Origin: Paraburkholderia atlantica
GTDB taxonomy: Bacteria > Pseudomonadota > Gammaproteobacteria > Burkholderiales > Burkholderiaceae
DNA: 64,000 nucleotides
Assembly: GCF_009362785.1 (NCBI RefSeq)
Contig: NZ_WHNQ01000008.1
Span: 124,001 to 188,000, forward strand
Direction: 5' to 3'
Shown in pieces: positions 53,123-64,000 of the stretch. Positions within the stretch are counted from its first letter, which is position 1; each line of letters begins with the position of its first letter. The translations under genes were made by a program, and so were the position numbers. The notes beneath the pieces were generated by a model, which did no database searches, had not been told where the DNA came from, and saw nothing but the letters and a program-made list of their open reading frames with translations.

Positions 53123-54228
53123 GCCCCGCCCGCGCGAAGCCGGCGGTGCGGTTCGGCTGGGACGTCGGCGGCGCGCACGTGAAGGTGTCGCTCGTCGACG
53201 GCAGCGACGCCGTGCTCGACGTCGTGCAATGGCCGTGTCCGCTGTGGCAGGGCATCGACCATCTGCACCGCACGATCGACCTCGTTTTCGAGCGCTGGCC
53301 GCAGGCGCGCACGGACGTCGCGCAGCATGCGGTGACGATGACCGGCGAGATGGTCGACCTGTTCGCGGACCGCGCCGAAGGCGTGCGCGCGATCGTGGCC
53401 GCGCTCGCGCAGCGGCTCGGTTCGTCACTGCGCTTTTACGCCGGCGACGCCGGCTGGCTCGCCGCCGGCGACTGCTCGGCCGGCTGGCGCCACGTCGCGT
53501 CGGCCAACTGGCTCGCGACCGCGAGCTGGGTCGCTACCCGCATGCCGAACGCGCTGCTGATCGACATCGGCAGCACCACCACCGACATCATTCCGATCGT
53601 CGACGGCCGCGTCGTCGCGCGTGCCGCGACCGATGCGGGCCGGCTCGCGAGCGGCGAACTCGTGTATCACGGCGTCGTGCGCACGCCGTTGTGCGGCGTC
53701 GCGCATCGGATCGAATTCGGCGGCGCGATGCGGAACGTGATGAACGAATGGTTCGCGACCACCGCCGACGTCTACCGGCTGACGGGCGAACTGGACCCGC
53801 TGCACGACGTACAGCCGAGCGCCGACCAGGGGCCGAAGACGCAGGCGGCGAGTCGCGCGCGGCTCGCACGCATGATCGGGCACGACGCGCACGACGCGTC
53901 GGACCTCGAATGGCTGCACTTTGCGCGGCGCTGGCGCGCGCTGCAAGTGCGCGAAATCGGCGCAAACCTGATGCGCGTGATTGCCGCGCAGCCGGCGCTC
54001 GCGGCCGCGCCGCTGGTGGGCGCGGGTTGCGGCCGCTTCCTCGTCGCCGCATTGGCGCGCGACGAAGCGCGCGGCTATATCGACTTCGGCGCATTGGCGG
54101 GCGTGCCCGAGGCTAGCGCGGCGTGGGCGGCGACCTGCGCGCCGAGCGTGGCGGTCGCGCTGCTCGCGGCGCGCGAACCGCGAGCGCAGCGGCGAAGCGC
54201 GCGTGGCGTGGCCGCGCGCGCGGCATGA
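53119..54228 (+). CDS. mfnF: Hydantoinase/ASKHA-type H4MPT-linked C1-transfer protein (MfnF-like)
   Basis: A 369-residue protein with the hydantoinase-A/acetate-kinase-like fold: GWDVGGAHVKVSLVD at the phosphate loop, MTGEMVDLFADRAEG, LLIDIGSTTTDIIPI, and GAGCGRFL near the end. The archaeal relative MfnF joins the aminomethylfuran phosphate to the glutamyl-tyramine part of methanofuran. The start is TTG at 53119, overlapping the mfnD stop. The gap to mfnE is 144 bp. Confidence 0.85.
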   Translation: MSPARAKPAVRFGWDVGGAHVKVSLVDGSDAVLDVVQWPCPLWQGIDHLHRTIDLVFERWPQARTDVAQHAVTMTGEMVDLFADRAEGVRAIVAALAQRLGSSLRFYAGDAGWLAAGDCSAGWRHVASANWLATASWVATRMPNALLIDIGSTTTDIIPIVDGRVVARAATDAGRLASGELVYHGVVRTPLCGVAHRIEFGGAMRNVMNEWFATTADVYRLTGELDPLHDVQPSADQGPKTQAASRARLARMIGHDAHDASDLEWLHFARRWRALQVREIGANLMRVIAAQPALAAAPLVGAGCGRFLVAALARDEARGYIDFGALAGVPEASAAWAATCAPSVAVALLAAREPRAQRRSARGVAARAA

Positions 54229-54372
54229 GCTGACCGGCGCGGCGCCGGCGCACGAGTAGCGCAAAGAAGGACAGTGGGGACGATTGGGCGAGCGGGACAA
54301 GTTCGGTGATGAACGAGGCTGCGAAACGACGCGACTCGGCCGGGCACTCAACTGGACGCGAGGACAACAGTC

Positions 54373-54963
54373 ATGTGGGTGGTCAAGATCGGAGGCAGTC
54401 TCAGTCACGACCCGGCACTGCGCCACTGGCTCAGCGAGCTATGCGAAGTCGGCGGCGGACGCGTGGTGATCGTGCCCGGCGGCGGCGATTTCGCGGACAA
54501 GGTGCGCCAGTACCAGGGCGAGTGGAACTTCGACGATCTGGCCGCGCACAACATGTGTCTGCTCGCGATGACGCAATACGCGCTGCTGATGCAGGGCGTG
54601 TCGCCCGAACTGGTGATCGCGTCGAGCGAGGCGAAAATCCGGCGCACGTTGCGCGACGGCCACGTCGCCGTGTGGGTGCCGACCGCGCTGATGCGCGACA
54701 CGCCCGACACGATGAGCAACTGGGACACGACCTCCGACAGCCTCGCCGCCTGGCTATCGACGATGCTCAACGCGGAGCGGCTGATCGTCGTCAAATCCTG
54801 TCCGATCGCCGCCGACGATCCGCTCGAAACCCTGGCCGCGTCGGGCGTAGTCGACCGCAAGTTCGTCGACTACGTGACGGATGCGAACTATGTGGTCGAA
54901 CTGCTCGACAAGAGCAACGTCGCGCTGATGCGCGACCGTTTGCTGAATATTCCAGTGATGTGA
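54373..54963 (+). CDS. mfnE: Aminomethylfuran phosphate kinase-like protein (MfnE family)
   Basis: A 196-residue amino-acid-kinase-fold protein. WVVKIGGSLSHDP binds phosphate, RVVIVPGGGDFADKVR and SNWDTTSDSLAAWLS are typical. MfnE phosphorylates the aminomethylfuran monophosphate in methanofuran synthesis. It ends 7 nt from the stop of the convergent mfnB gene, so two arms of one pathway meet here. Confidence 0.85.
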   Translation: MWVVKIGGSLSHDPALRHWLSELCEVGGGRVVIVPGGGDFADKVRQYQGEWNFDDLAAHNMCLLAMTQYALLMQGVSPELVIASSEAKIRRTLRDGHVAVWVPTALMRDTPDTMSNWDTTSDSLAAWLSTMLNAERLIVVKSCPIAADDPLETLAASGVVDRKFVDYVTDANYVVELLDKSNVALMRDRLLNIPVM

Positions 54964-54970
54964 GCGGCGG

Positions 54971-55714
54971 CTATAGACGCGTCGCGCCCGTCGAACCCGG
55001 CAGCGGCGCGCCGCCATCGACGCGTATTTCCCCAGTCGGCCGATGCAACGCGCTCGCCCATTGCGCGACGCGCTCGGGGTCGAGCCGCGAGCGGCGCCCG
55101 TCGGCGCACAGCGCGGTGCGAAAACCGGCCACGTCGGGCGCCAGCGCACGGATCTGCGGCAACTGCGCCCAGCCGAGCGCACCGGCGATGCCCACCATCG
55201 CGCCGCGTTGACGCGCGAGCCGCAACCAGCGCGCGAGCGAGTCGACATCGACGTGATCGAACAGCGTGCCGCCGTCCTTGCTCGCGGTATCGAACATCAG
55301 GCCGGCAAAGCCGAGCGCCGCGGTGTGGCTGACCAGTTCGTCGTCCATGCCGCCGTCGCACAGCAGCACCGGCACGACGGTGGCCGGCAGATTCGCGAGC
55401 TGCTCGATGCAGCGGCGCGCGGCCGGTCCGCGCGCGACCCCGACCTTCACGTAGTCGACGCCGGCGTCGCTGACGTCGATCACGCGCGCGGCGATCTCGT
55501 CGAACGCGTCGGCCGGCACGTCGCCGATCGCTGCGCTGATCGGCTTGACCGGATAGCGGGCGCGCAGCTGTCGCGCGATGCTCGTAATGGCGCCGATCGA
55601 CAGGCCGCCGAGCGCGCCGTCGTCAGGTTCTTTCAGGTCGATCAGCTCGGCGCCGGCGCGTGCGGCGTCGAATGCTTCCTCATCCGAGCGGACGCTCGCA
55701 AGCAATGCGGTCAT
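54971..55714 (-). CDS. mfnB: (5-formylfuran-3-yl)methyl phosphate synthase
   Basis: A 247-residue TIM-barrel protein (formerly DUF556) that makes the furan ring of methanofuran from two glyceraldehyde-3-phosphate molecules. Catalytic-lysine segments AELIDLKEPDDGALGGL and VDYVKVGVARG are intact, as are DTASKDGGTLFDHV and RTALCADGRR. It lies 23 nt after the DUF447 gene on the minus strand. Confidence 0.92.
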   Translation of the reverse strand: MTALLASVRSDEEAFDAARAGAELIDLKEPDDGALGGLSIGAITSIARQLRARYPVKPISAAIGDVPADAFDEIAARVIDVSDAGVDYVKVGVARGPAARRCIEQLANLPATVVPVLLCDGGMDDELVSHTAALGFAGLMFDTASKDGGTLFDHVDVDSLARWLRLARQRGAMVGIAGALGWAQLPQIRALAPDVAGFRTALCADGRRSRLDPERVAQWASALHRPTGEIRVDGGAPLPGSTGATRL

Positions 55715-55737
55715 CAGGGTTCTCCCGGCAAACGGGT

Positions 55738-56337
55738 TTAGTGATGGGCGGACGTGGCGGCGTGATTGGCCGTCTCTTCCAGATTCGCGCGGTATCGCGC
55801 GACCGCGGCGACGAGCCAGCCCCAGGCGGTGCGCTCGTTGTCGCCGGCGGTTTTGTCGATCGCGATCTGCAGATAGGCCATTTCGCGATCGACCTTGTCG
55901 GCCGGCAGCATGAAGAGCCGGCTTACCAGAATCGCGCCTTCCACGACCGCCGACTGCGCGCGATTGAAGCCCGCGAACGGCGCGTGGTTTTCGCGGTGCA
56001 CGCATTTCATCACCAGCACCGGGCGCTCTTTGTCGTCGCGCAGTTCGTCGAGTTCGAGCTCGGCGTGGGCCAGCGATTCGGTCAGACGCACGCTCGCGAC
56101 ACGGCTTGCGGCCACGGTCGGCCAATCGGTCGCGCAGTGCGTGACGCAGCCCGCGAAGATGCGTACGTCGGTGGTGAAATTCAGCACGGCAGAGCGCGTC
56201 GCGACGATATTGTCGAGCGTGACCGACGGCCGGAAAGGCGAAAGGATGATGCGCTCACCCTCGTAGCGCGCGCCCATCGGCGCGATATGAGGACGGCCAT
56301 CGCACGCTGCCGTGGTGACGATCGTTTCGTGGATCAT
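55738..56337 (-). CDS. DUF447 protein of the H4MPT gene set
   Basis: A 199-residue flavin-reductase-like protein (split-barrel) of the DUF447 family: MIHETIVTT, HIAPMGARYEG, PSVTLDNIVATRSAVLNFT. It is a constant companion of H4MPT-linked C1 genes but has no proven function that I know. It lies 105 nt downstream of pqqA on the same strand, separated by a hairpin. Confidence 0.85.
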   Translation of the reverse strand: MIHETIVTTAACDGRPHIAPMGARYEGERIILSPFRPSVTLDNIVATRSAVLNFTTDVRIFAGCVTHCATDWPTVAASRVASVRLTESLAHAELELDELRDDKERPVLVMKCVHRENHAPFAGFNRAQSAVVEGAILVSRLFMLPADKVDREMAYLQIAIDKTAGDNERTAWGWLVAAVARYRANLEETANHAATSAHH

Positions 56338-56405
56338 GGTTGGGAACGTTTGTCCCGACAGCGCTGGAAGGCCGGCCGTCAGCAGAGGTCAAACACACAC
56401 GGGAA

Positions 56406-56440
56406 CCGCAAAGGGGCCGCGGCGTGCGGCCCGGTTGCGG
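56406..56440 (-). terminator. Hairpin directly after pqqA (attenuator or partial terminator)
   Basis: CCGCAA (56406-56411) pairs with TTGCGG (56435-56440), and inside it GGGCCGC (56414-56420) pairs with GCGGCCC (56426-56432) around a GGCGT loop. It begins three bases after the pqqA stop and has no clear U-run. A hairpin here could let pqqA, the substrate peptide, be made in excess over the downstream genes. Confidence 0.55.
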
Positions 56441-56442
56441 GC

Positions 56443-56517
56443 TTAACGCGTAGCGACATACATCACGATTTCAAAACCGAGGCGTACGTCGGTGTAGCTC
56501 GGAGTCGTCCATTGCAT
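56443..56517 (-). CDS. pqqA: PqqA, PQQ precursor peptide
   Basis: A 24-residue peptide that was found by reading the minus strand; it is too short for ordinary gene calling. It begins [16 protein letters not shown] and continues with IVMYVATR. The crosslinked residues of PQQ are the Glu and Tyr in FEIVMY, spaced Glu-x3-Tyr exactly as required. A strong AAGGAGGAA site lies eight bases before the ATG. PqqA is ribosomally made and then modified by PqqE/PqqD and cut. It sits about 12 kb from pqqBCDE, at the head of a methylofuran gene unit and back to back with the Calvin operon. Confidence 0.93.
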   Translation of the reverse strand: MQWTTPSYTDVRLGFEIVMYVATR

Positions 56518-58506
<1,989 letters not shown>

Positions 58507-58622
58507 GAGAGCCGACTTTACCCGCGAGCGCTTCACGAGCGCATCCGCAACGCGGTGCAACGGCACCGCGCGGGGCACCGTTGACGCCGTTCTGAACGCG
58601 ACATTCATCAACGAGGTTCGTC

Positions 58623-59051
58623 ATGCGTATTACTCAAGGAACGTTCTCTTTTCTGCCCGAGCTGACCGACGAAGAAATCGGCCTGCAAATCGACTATGCG
58701 CTGCGCCAGGGCTGGGCCTGTTCGGTCGAATTCACCGACAACCCGCATCCGCGCAACACGTACTGGGAAATGTGGGGCCTGCCAATGTTCGACCTGCACG
58801 ACGCGGCAGGCGTCTTGCAAGAGGTCCGGGCCTGTCGCGAGGCGCGGCCGCAGCACTACATCAAGGTCAACGCATTCGATTCGGTGCGCACCTTCGAGAC
58901 GATGCGCCTGTCGTTCATCGTCAACCGGCCGGACGTGGAGCCGGGCTTCCGGCTGCTGCGCCAGGACGCGCAGGGGCGCACGCAGCGCTACAGCATGGCG
59001 GGCTATGCGTGCGATCGGCCAGCGGGCGAGCGTTATGGCGCGACGGGCTGA
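58623..59051 (+). CDS. cbbS: RuBisCO small subunit, form IC
   Basis: A 142-residue small subunit of the red type: [19 protein letters not shown], then [26 protein letters not shown] (in two parts) and a C-terminal hairpin extension ([25 protein letters not shown]) that red-type L8S8 enzymes use in holoenzyme assembly. It lies 116 nt after cbbL. The spacer shows only a GC-rich inverted repeat (CGGTGCAACGGCACCG-like around 58552) and no gene. Confidence 0.95.
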   Translation: MRITQGTFSFLPELTDEEIGLQIDYALRQGWACSVEFTDNPHPRNTYWEMWGLPMFDLHDAAGVLQEVRACREARPQHYIKVNAFDSVRTFETMRLSFIVNRPDVEPGFRLLRQDAQGRTQRYSMAGYACDRPAGERYGATG

Positions 59052-59113
59052 GCCGCTGAGCGCGCGTGAGGGTGCAAGCCAGGCGCACGACAACCCGCAG
59101 CAAAGGAGGAGCA

Positions 59114-60109
59114 ATGACTGACGCCGCCATCGTGGACGCACTGCCCGCGTCCACCGCGCACAGCGACGACGCCACGCCCCACATCGACCTCGCGGCGCTG
59201 TACCGCGACTCGGGCATCGGCGACGTGCTCGGCGAACTCGATCGCGATCTGGTCGGGCTCGCACCCGTGAAGACGCGTATTCGCGAGGTCGCCGCGCATC
59301 TGCTGGTCGAACGCGCGCGGGCGTCGCTGGGTCTCGCGGGCGGCGCGCCGACCTTGCACATGTGCTTCTCCGGCAATCCCGGCACCGGCAAGACGACGGT
59401 CGCGCTGCGCATGGCCGAGGTGCTGCACCGGCTCGGCTACATCCGCCGCAATCATCTGGTGTCGGTCACGCGCGACGATCTGGTCGGCCAGTACATCGGT
59501 CACACCGCGCCGAAAACGCGCGATGTGCTGAAGCGCGCGATGGGCGGCGTGCTGTTCATCGACGAAGCGTATTACCTGTATCGCCCGGAGAACGAGCGCG
59601 ACTACGGGCAGGAAGCGATCGAAATCCTGCTGCAGACGATGGAGAACCAGCGCAGCGACCTGGTCGTGATTCTGGCCGGCTACGCGTCGCGGATGGAAGT
59701 GTTTTTCGAGAGCAATCCGGGTTTCCGCTCGCGCATCGCGCATCACATTACCTTTCCCGATTACGAGGAAACCGAACTGCTCGAAATCGCCGAGCGGATG
59801 CTCGACACCATGCATTACCGCTTCGATGCCGCGTCGCGCCGCGCGTTCGCCGACTATCTGGCACGCCGCATCCGTCAACCGAATTTTGCCAACGCGCGCT
59901 CGGTGCGCAATGCGCTCGACCGCGCGCGGCTGCGTCAGGCGAACCGCCTGTTCGCGAGCGCGTTGCAAGGCGGCGAGCCGATCGACGCCGCCACGCTGAC
60001 GCTGATCGACGCCGCCGACGTGCGCGCGAGCCGCGTATTCGACGAGCCCATGCAGCCGTCCTCGCCACCGCCTTCCACCGCGCGCGCCGTCACGCCGCCG
60101 CCGGGCTGA
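59114..60109 (+). CDS. cbbX: CbbX, red-type RuBisCO activase
   Basis: A 331-residue AAA+ protein that remodels inhibited RuBisCO by pulling on the large-subunit C-terminus. Walker A is GNPGTGKT at 87-94, Walker B is [10 protein letters not shown], and the pore loop is YIGHTAPKT. Its presence fits the form IC enzyme. The C-terminal 30 residues are a Pro/Ser tail. The ATG at 59114 follows AAAGGAGGAG. Confidence 0.95.
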   Translation: MTDAAIVDALPASTAHSDDATPHIDLAALYRDSGIGDVLGELDRDLVGLAPVKTRIREVAAHLLVERARASLGLAGGAPTLHMCFSGNPGTGKTTVALRMAEVLHRLGYIRRNHLVSVTRDDLVGQYIGHTAPKTRDVLKRAMGGVLFIDEAYYLYRPENERDYGQEAIEILLQTMENQRSDLVVILAGYASRMEVFFESNPGFRSRIAHHITFPDYEETELLEIAERMLDTMHYRFDAASRRAFADYLARRIRQPNFANARSVRNALDRARLRQANRLFASALQGGEPIDAATLTLIDAADVRASRVFDEPMQPSSPPPSTARAVTPPPG

Positions 60110-60136
60110 ATCACGACACCATCGAAGGAGAACGCC

Positions 60137-61240
60137 ATGCAGGACGGACGCACGACACTTTCGAAGTTCCTGATCGACACGCTCGATCGCCCGCCGTGTA
60201 CGGACAACACGCGGGACACGGCGGGACTCTCCGCGCTCCTGATCGACGTGGCGGCCGCCATCAAATCGATCTCCGCGATGCTGACCAAGGGCGCGCTGGG
60301 CGGCAACTACGGTTCCGCGCAAACGCTGAACACGCACGGCGAGGAGCAGAAGAAGCTCGACGTCTCGACCAACGACATCTTCGTGCAGCAATGCGAGTGG
60401 GACGGTTTGCTGGCGGCGATGGTGTCCGAGGAAATGGAGCACGTGTACCCGATTCCGCCCGAGTATCCGCGTGGCGAGTATCTGCTGGCGTTCGATCCGC
60501 TCGACGGCTCGTCGAATATCGACATCAACGGCGTGGTCGGCTCGATCTTCTCGGTGCTGCGCACCCGCGACCCGGCGGAGGATGCCAGCAGCGAAGCCGC
60601 GTTCCTGCGGCCGGGCTGCGAACAGGTCGCGGCCGGCTACGCCGTGTACGGACCGTCGACGATGCTGGTGCTGTCGGTCGGCAACGGCACGCATGGCTTC
60701 ACGCTGGAGCGCGACATCGGCAACTTCGTGCTCACGCATTCGAACATCCGGATTCCGGAAGAAACCGCCGAGTTCGCGATCAACGCATCGAACGAGCGCT
60801 TCTGGGAGCCGCCCGTGCGCCGCTACGTGCAGGAATGCAAGGACGGCCGCAGCGGCTGCCGCGCGCGCGACTTCAACATGCGCTGGATCGCGTCGATGGT
60901 CGCGGAAGTGCATCGCATCCTGATGCGCGGCGGCGTGTTCATGTATCCGCGCGACTCGAAAACGCCGGCGATGGAAGGGCGGCTGCGCCTGCTCTACGAA
61001 GCGAACCCGATGAGCTTTCTGGTCGAGCAGGCGGGCGGCCTCGCGATCACCGGACGCGAACGCATTCTCGACGTCGCGCCGCGCGCGCTGCATGGCCGCG
61101 TGCCGGTGATTCTCGGCTCGAAGAACGAGGTCGAGCGCATTGCGCGCTATCACGGCGAATACGACCGCGGCGAGGACAAGCCGTTCTCGTCCCCGCTGTT
61201 CGGCACGCGCTCGCTGTTCCTGCCGGATTTCACGGCGTGA
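60137..61240 (+). CDS. cbbF: Fructose-1,6-bisphosphatase class I (CbbF)
   Basis: A 367-residue enzyme of the Calvin cycle and gluconeogenesis. The metal site [13 protein letters not shown], the substrate segments NDIFVQQ and [15 protein letters not shown], and YPRDSK are conserved. It probably also acts on sedoheptulose bisphosphate, as cbb-operon class I enzymes often do. It follows cbbX by 27 nt behind GAAGGAG. Confidence 0.95.
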   Translation: MQDGRTTLSKFLIDTLDRPPCTDNTRDTAGLSALLIDVAAAIKSISAMLTKGALGGNYGSAQTLNTHGEEQKKLDVSTNDIFVQQCEWDGLLAAMVSEEMEHVYPIPPEYPRGEYLLAFDPLDGSSNIDINGVVGSIFSVLRTRDPAEDASSEAAFLRPGCEQVAAGYAVYGPSTMLVLSVGNGTHGFTLERDIGNFVLTHSNIRIPEETAEFAINASNERFWEPPVRRYVQECKDGRSGCRARDFNMRWIASMVAEVHRILMRGGVFMYPRDSKTPAMEGRLRLLYEANPMSFLVEQAGGLAITGRERILDVAPRALHGRVPVILGSKNEVERIARYHGEYDRGEDKPFSSPLFGTRSLFLPDFTA

Positions 61241-61306
61241 TCGGCGACCGAGCGCAGGTGCGTACAGCGCACGGCACCAGAAATACAGTCATCCGGAGAC
61301 AAACGC

Positions 61307-62179
61307 ATGTCAGTCAAACATCCGATCATCGCGGTGACCGGCTCGAGCGGCGCGGGCACCACCACCGTCATGAAGAGCTTCATGCATATCTTCAGACGCG
61401 AGCACATCAATGCGCAGATCGTCGAAGGCGATGCGTTCCATCGCTACGACCGCAACGGCATGCGCGCGGCGATGCAGGAGCGCGAGCGCGACGGTGTGCC
61501 GAATTTCAGCCACTTCGGACCGGAAGCGAATCTGCTCGAAGAACTCGAAACGCTGTTCACGCGTTACGGCGAAAACGGCAGCGGGCAGTTTCGCCACTAC
61601 GTGCATGACGCGGCCGAAGAGTTGCTCTACAAGCAGGACGGCGGCACCTTCACGCCGTGGGAGGACGTCGCGGCCAATACCGACCTGATGTTCTATGAAG
61701 GTCTGCATGGCGCGGCCGTGACCGACAAGGTCAACATCGCGCGGCATGCGGATCTGCTGATCGGCGTCGTGCCGATCATCAACCTCGAATGGATTCAGAA
61801 GCTGCACCGCGACCAGACGATGCGCGGCTACACGCACGAAGCGGTGGTCGACACGATCCTGCGGCGCATGCCCGACTACGTGAACTACATCTGCCCGCAG
61901 TTCTCGCGCACGCATGTGAACTTCCAGCGCGTGCCGACCGTGGACACATCGAATCCGTTCACCGCCCGCGAGATTCCGCAGCCCGACGAGAGCTTCGTGG
62001 TGATCCGCTTCGCGCGGCCGAAGGGCATCGACTTCCAGTATCTGCTGACGATGCTGCACGACTCGTTCATGTCGCGCCCGAACGTGATCGTCGTGCCGGG
62101 CGGCAAGATGGGACTCGCGATGCAGCTGATCTTCACGCCGATGATCCTGCAACTGATCGACCGACGCTCGCGCGCTTGA
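61307..62179 (+). CDS. cbbP: Phosphoribulokinase (CbbP)
   Basis: A 290-residue bacterial-type kinase that makes ribulose-1,5-bisphosphate. The P-loop is [45 protein letters not shown] and [21 protein letters not shown] (in parts) are the substrate-binding regions. This class is allosterically controlled by NADH and AMP. It lies 66 nt after cbbF. Confidence 0.96.
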   Translation: MSVKHPIIAVTGSSGAGTTTVMKSFMHIFRREHINAQIVEGDAFHRYDRNGMRAAMQERERDGVPNFSHFGPEANLLEELETLFTRYGENGSGQFRHYVHDAAEELLYKQDGGTFTPWEDVAANTDLMFYEGLHGAAVTDKVNIARHADLLIGVVPIINLEWIQKLHRDQTMRGYTHEAVVDTILRRMPDYVNYICPQFSRTHVNFQRVPTVDTSNPFTAREIPQPDESFVVIRFARPKGIDFQYLLTMLHDSFMSRPNVIVVPGGKMGLAMQLIFTPMILQLIDRRSRA

Positions 62180-62225
62180 GCGGTACGCGGCCCCTGCAGA
62201 CGTTCATTTCGCAAGGAGAGTTTCG

Positions 62226-64000
62226 ATGAGTGCAGTCGCGCAACCGCTTGACGCACCCGCCACGCGCCCGATGGCCGACGCACTGCGCATGCTCGCGATC
62301 GACGCGGTGGAAGCCGCGAAGTCGGGACACCCCGGCATGCCGCTGGGCATGGCCGAGATCGCGGTGGCATTGTGGGACCGGCATCTGAAGCACAGCCCAC
62401 GCAATCCCGCGTGGCCCGACCGCGACCGGTTCGTCTTGTCGAACGGACATGGTTCGATGCTGCTGTATGGACTGCTGCATCTGACCGGCTATGACCTGCC
62501 GATCGACGAACTGAAACGCTTTCGCCAGTTGCACAGCAAAACGCCGGGGCATCCCGAGGTGGGCGTCACACCCGGCGTCGAGACGACCACCGGGCCGCTC
62601 GGCCAAGGGCTCGCGAACGGCGTCGGTATGGCACTCGCCGAGGCGTTGCTCGCGCGCGAGTTCAACCGGCCCGGGCATCGGATCGTCGATCACCGCACCT
62701 ACGTGTTCGCCGGCGACGGCTGCCTGATGGAGGGCATCTCGCACGAAGCGGCGTCGCTCGCGGGCACGCTGAAGCTCGACAAGCTGACGGTGCTGTACGA
62801 CGACAACGGCATCTCGATCGACGGCCACGTCGCGCAATGGTTCGCCGACGACACGCCCGCGCGCTTCGCCGCCTACGGCTGGCATGTGGTGCGTGAGGTG
62901 GACGGCCACGACGTCGATGCGGTCGATCGCGCATTGCACGCGGCGCGCGCGACCGGCCGGCCAACGCTGATCTGCTGCCGCACGGTGATCGGCCAGGGCG
63001 CGCCGTCGAAGGCTGGCACGCACGACGTGCATGGCGCGCCGCTCGGCGCCGACGAGGTGGAACGCACACGCCGCGCGCTCGGCTGGCCGCATCCGCCATT
63101 CGAGATTCCCGACGAGATTCGCGCGAACTTCGACGCGAGCGCGCGCGGTGCCGCTGCGGAAGCCGAATGGCGCGCGCGTTTCGATGCGTATCGCCAGCAC
63201 TATCCGGTGGAGGCCGCCGAATTCGAGCGACGTGTGCAGGGCCGCTTGCCCGCGCATTGGTACGACACGGTTCGCGCGCTGCTGCGCGATGCGGATTGCG
63301 CGGCTGAATCGATCGCGACACGCAAGGCTTCGCAAAAGGCGATCGGCGCGCTCGCGCGCAGCCTGCCGGAACTGCTCGGCGGCTCGGCCGACCTGACCGG
63401 TTCGAACCTGACGGACTGGCCGGGCGCGGTCGACGTGCGCAGCGACGAAAACGGCTTACGCGGCGGCAACTACGTGCACTACGGCGTGCGCGAGTTCGGC
63501 ATGAGCGCGGTGATGAACGGCATCGCGCTACATCGCGGCTATCTGCCGTTCGGCGGCACGTTCCTGACCTTCTCCGACTACGCGCGCAATGCTTTGCGAA
63601 TGGCCGCACTAATGAAGACGCGCTCGATCTTCGTGTTCACGCACGACTCGATCGGCCTCGGCGAAGACGGACCCACACATCAGGCGGTCGAACACGCGGC
63701 GAGCCTCCGGCTGATTCCGGGGCTCGACGTGTGGCGTCCGTGCGATACCGTCGAGACCGCGCAGGCGTGGGTCAGCGCAGTGGAGCGTGAGGGACCGTCG
63801 TGTCTGTTGCTGAGCCGGCAGAACCTGCGCTTCGTCACGCGCTCCGCCGTGCAGATCGCCGCGATTGCGCGGGGCGGATACGTGTTGCGCGACTGGCCCG
63901 ATGAAGAAGGGCAACAGCAACCGGCGCGTGTCGTTCTGATCGCCACCGGCTCGGAAGTGTCGCTCGCGCTCGACGCGATCGCGCCCCTCGCGGCCGCCGG
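62226..64000 (+). CDS. cbbT: Transketolase (CbbT), 3' end beyond window
   Basis: The first 591 codons of a transketolase, which regenerates pentose phosphates for the Calvin cycle. The N-terminal thiamine diphosphate domain has [45 protein letters not shown] and the metal-binding [16 protein letters not shown] with NGISIDG. The pyrimidine domain ([41 protein letters not shown]) follows. It starts at ATG 62226 behind AAGGAGAG, 46 nt after cbbP, and is still open at the last base. Later cbb genes are probably downstream. Confidence 0.96.
   Translation, partial: MSAVAQPLDAPATRPMADALRMLAIDAVEAAKSGHPGMPLGMAEIAVALWDRHLKHSPRNPAWPDRDRFVLSNGHGSMLLYGLLHLTGYDLPIDELKRFRQLHSKTPGHPEVGVTPGVETTTGPLGQGLANGVGMALAEALLAREFNRPGHRIVDHRTYVFAGDGCLMEGISHEAASLAGTLKLDKLTVLYDDNGISIDGHVAQWFADDTPARFAAYGWHVVREVDGHDVDAVDRALHAARATGRPTLICCRTVIGQGAPSKAGTHDVHGAPLGADEVERTRRALGWPHPPFEIPDEIRANFDASARGAAAEAEWRARFDAYRQHYPVEAAEFERRVQGRLPAHWYDTVRALLRDADCAAESIATRKASQKAIGALARSLPELLGGSADLTGSNLTDWPGAVDVRSDENGLRGGNYVHYGVREFGMSAVMNGIALHRGYLPFGGTFLTFSDYARNALRMAALMKTRSIFVFTHDSIGLGEDGPTHQAVEHAASLRLIPGLDVWRPCDTVETAQAWVSAVEREGPSCLLLSRQNLRFVTRSAVQIAAIARGGYVLRDWPDEEGQQQPARVVLIATGSEVSLALDAIAPLAAA

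Noticed and set aside
56341..56355. GGGA-N7-TCCC inverted repeat between DUF447 and pqqA
   Set aside because: The spacer is 7 rather than 5 bases and it lies inside a transcription unit, so I do not count it with the three operators.

Overview
The window is GC-rich and densely coding. Its gene content points to a facultatively methylotrophic and autotrophic member of the Burkholderiaceae, most likely Paraburkholderia or a close relative. The markers are a red-type (form IC) RuBisCO operon with cbbX, tetrahydromethanopterin/methylofuran-linked formaldehyde oxidation genes, PQQ biosynthesis, a PQQ alcohol dehydrogenase and a FixLJ/Pta-AckA/DUF3141/FabI block. I see no rRNA, tRNA, CRISPR array or insertion sequence.

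Layout. (1) 1-2.4 kb: a PAS histidine kinase (5' end probably outside the window), a FixJ-like regulator and a lone receiver. (2) 2.6-9.0 kb: a small secreted protein and a three-gene RND efflux pump. (3) 9.0-12.5 kb: pqiABC-type intermembrane transport genes, overlapping end to end with the pump genes. (4) 12.7-19.4 kb: DUF3141 hydrolase, phosphotransacetylase, acetate kinase, FabI, a small RRM-like protein and an unknown protein, a set reminiscent of low-oxygen survival loci. (5) 19.4-26.5 kb: envelope proteins (glycine zipper, DUF3300, DUF2950, a small surface-antigen-like protein), a SulP transporter and a VOC protein. (6) 26.9-29.3 kb: a PQQ alcohol dehydrogenase carrying the extra aspartate of lanthanide enzymes, plus a di-haem cytochrome c. 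(7) 30-31.5 kb: two HAD phosphatases (gph, cbbY). (8) 31.6-41.2 kb: TonB-ExbB-ExbD, a PQQ-associated beta-propeller, a TonB-dependent receptor and a NarL-type sensor/regulator. The two divergent promoter regions here share a GGGA-N5-TCCC operator. An AT-richer islet with an effector/immunity-like lysozyme cassette interrupts this block. (9) 40.5-52 kb: a long minus-strand unit, HisA-like gene, fhcBADC, cytochrome b561, peptidase-like hydrolase, pqqBCDE, regulator. (10) 52-56.5 kb: methylofuran biosynthesis genes and, unexpectedly, a stand-alone 24-codon pqqA. (11) 57-64 kb: cbbLSXFPT, with transketolase running off the end.

How it fits together. PQQ made by pqqA-E would serve the alcohol dehydrogenase, which passes electrons to its cytochrome c. 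Formaldehyde would be oxidised through H4MPT and the Fhc complex to formate and then CO2, which the adjacent Calvin operon can fix. Gph and CbbY would clear inhibitory sugar phosphates made by RuBisCO. The TonB/receptor/beta-propeller/two-component block looks like a dedicated uptake and sensing system for something the quinoprotein machinery needs, such as PQQ itself or a chelated metal. Several H4MPT genes (fae, mtdB, mch, RFAP synthase) and cbbR are not in the window.

Starts were chosen by ribosome-binding sites, overlaps and family alignments from memory. No database search was possible.
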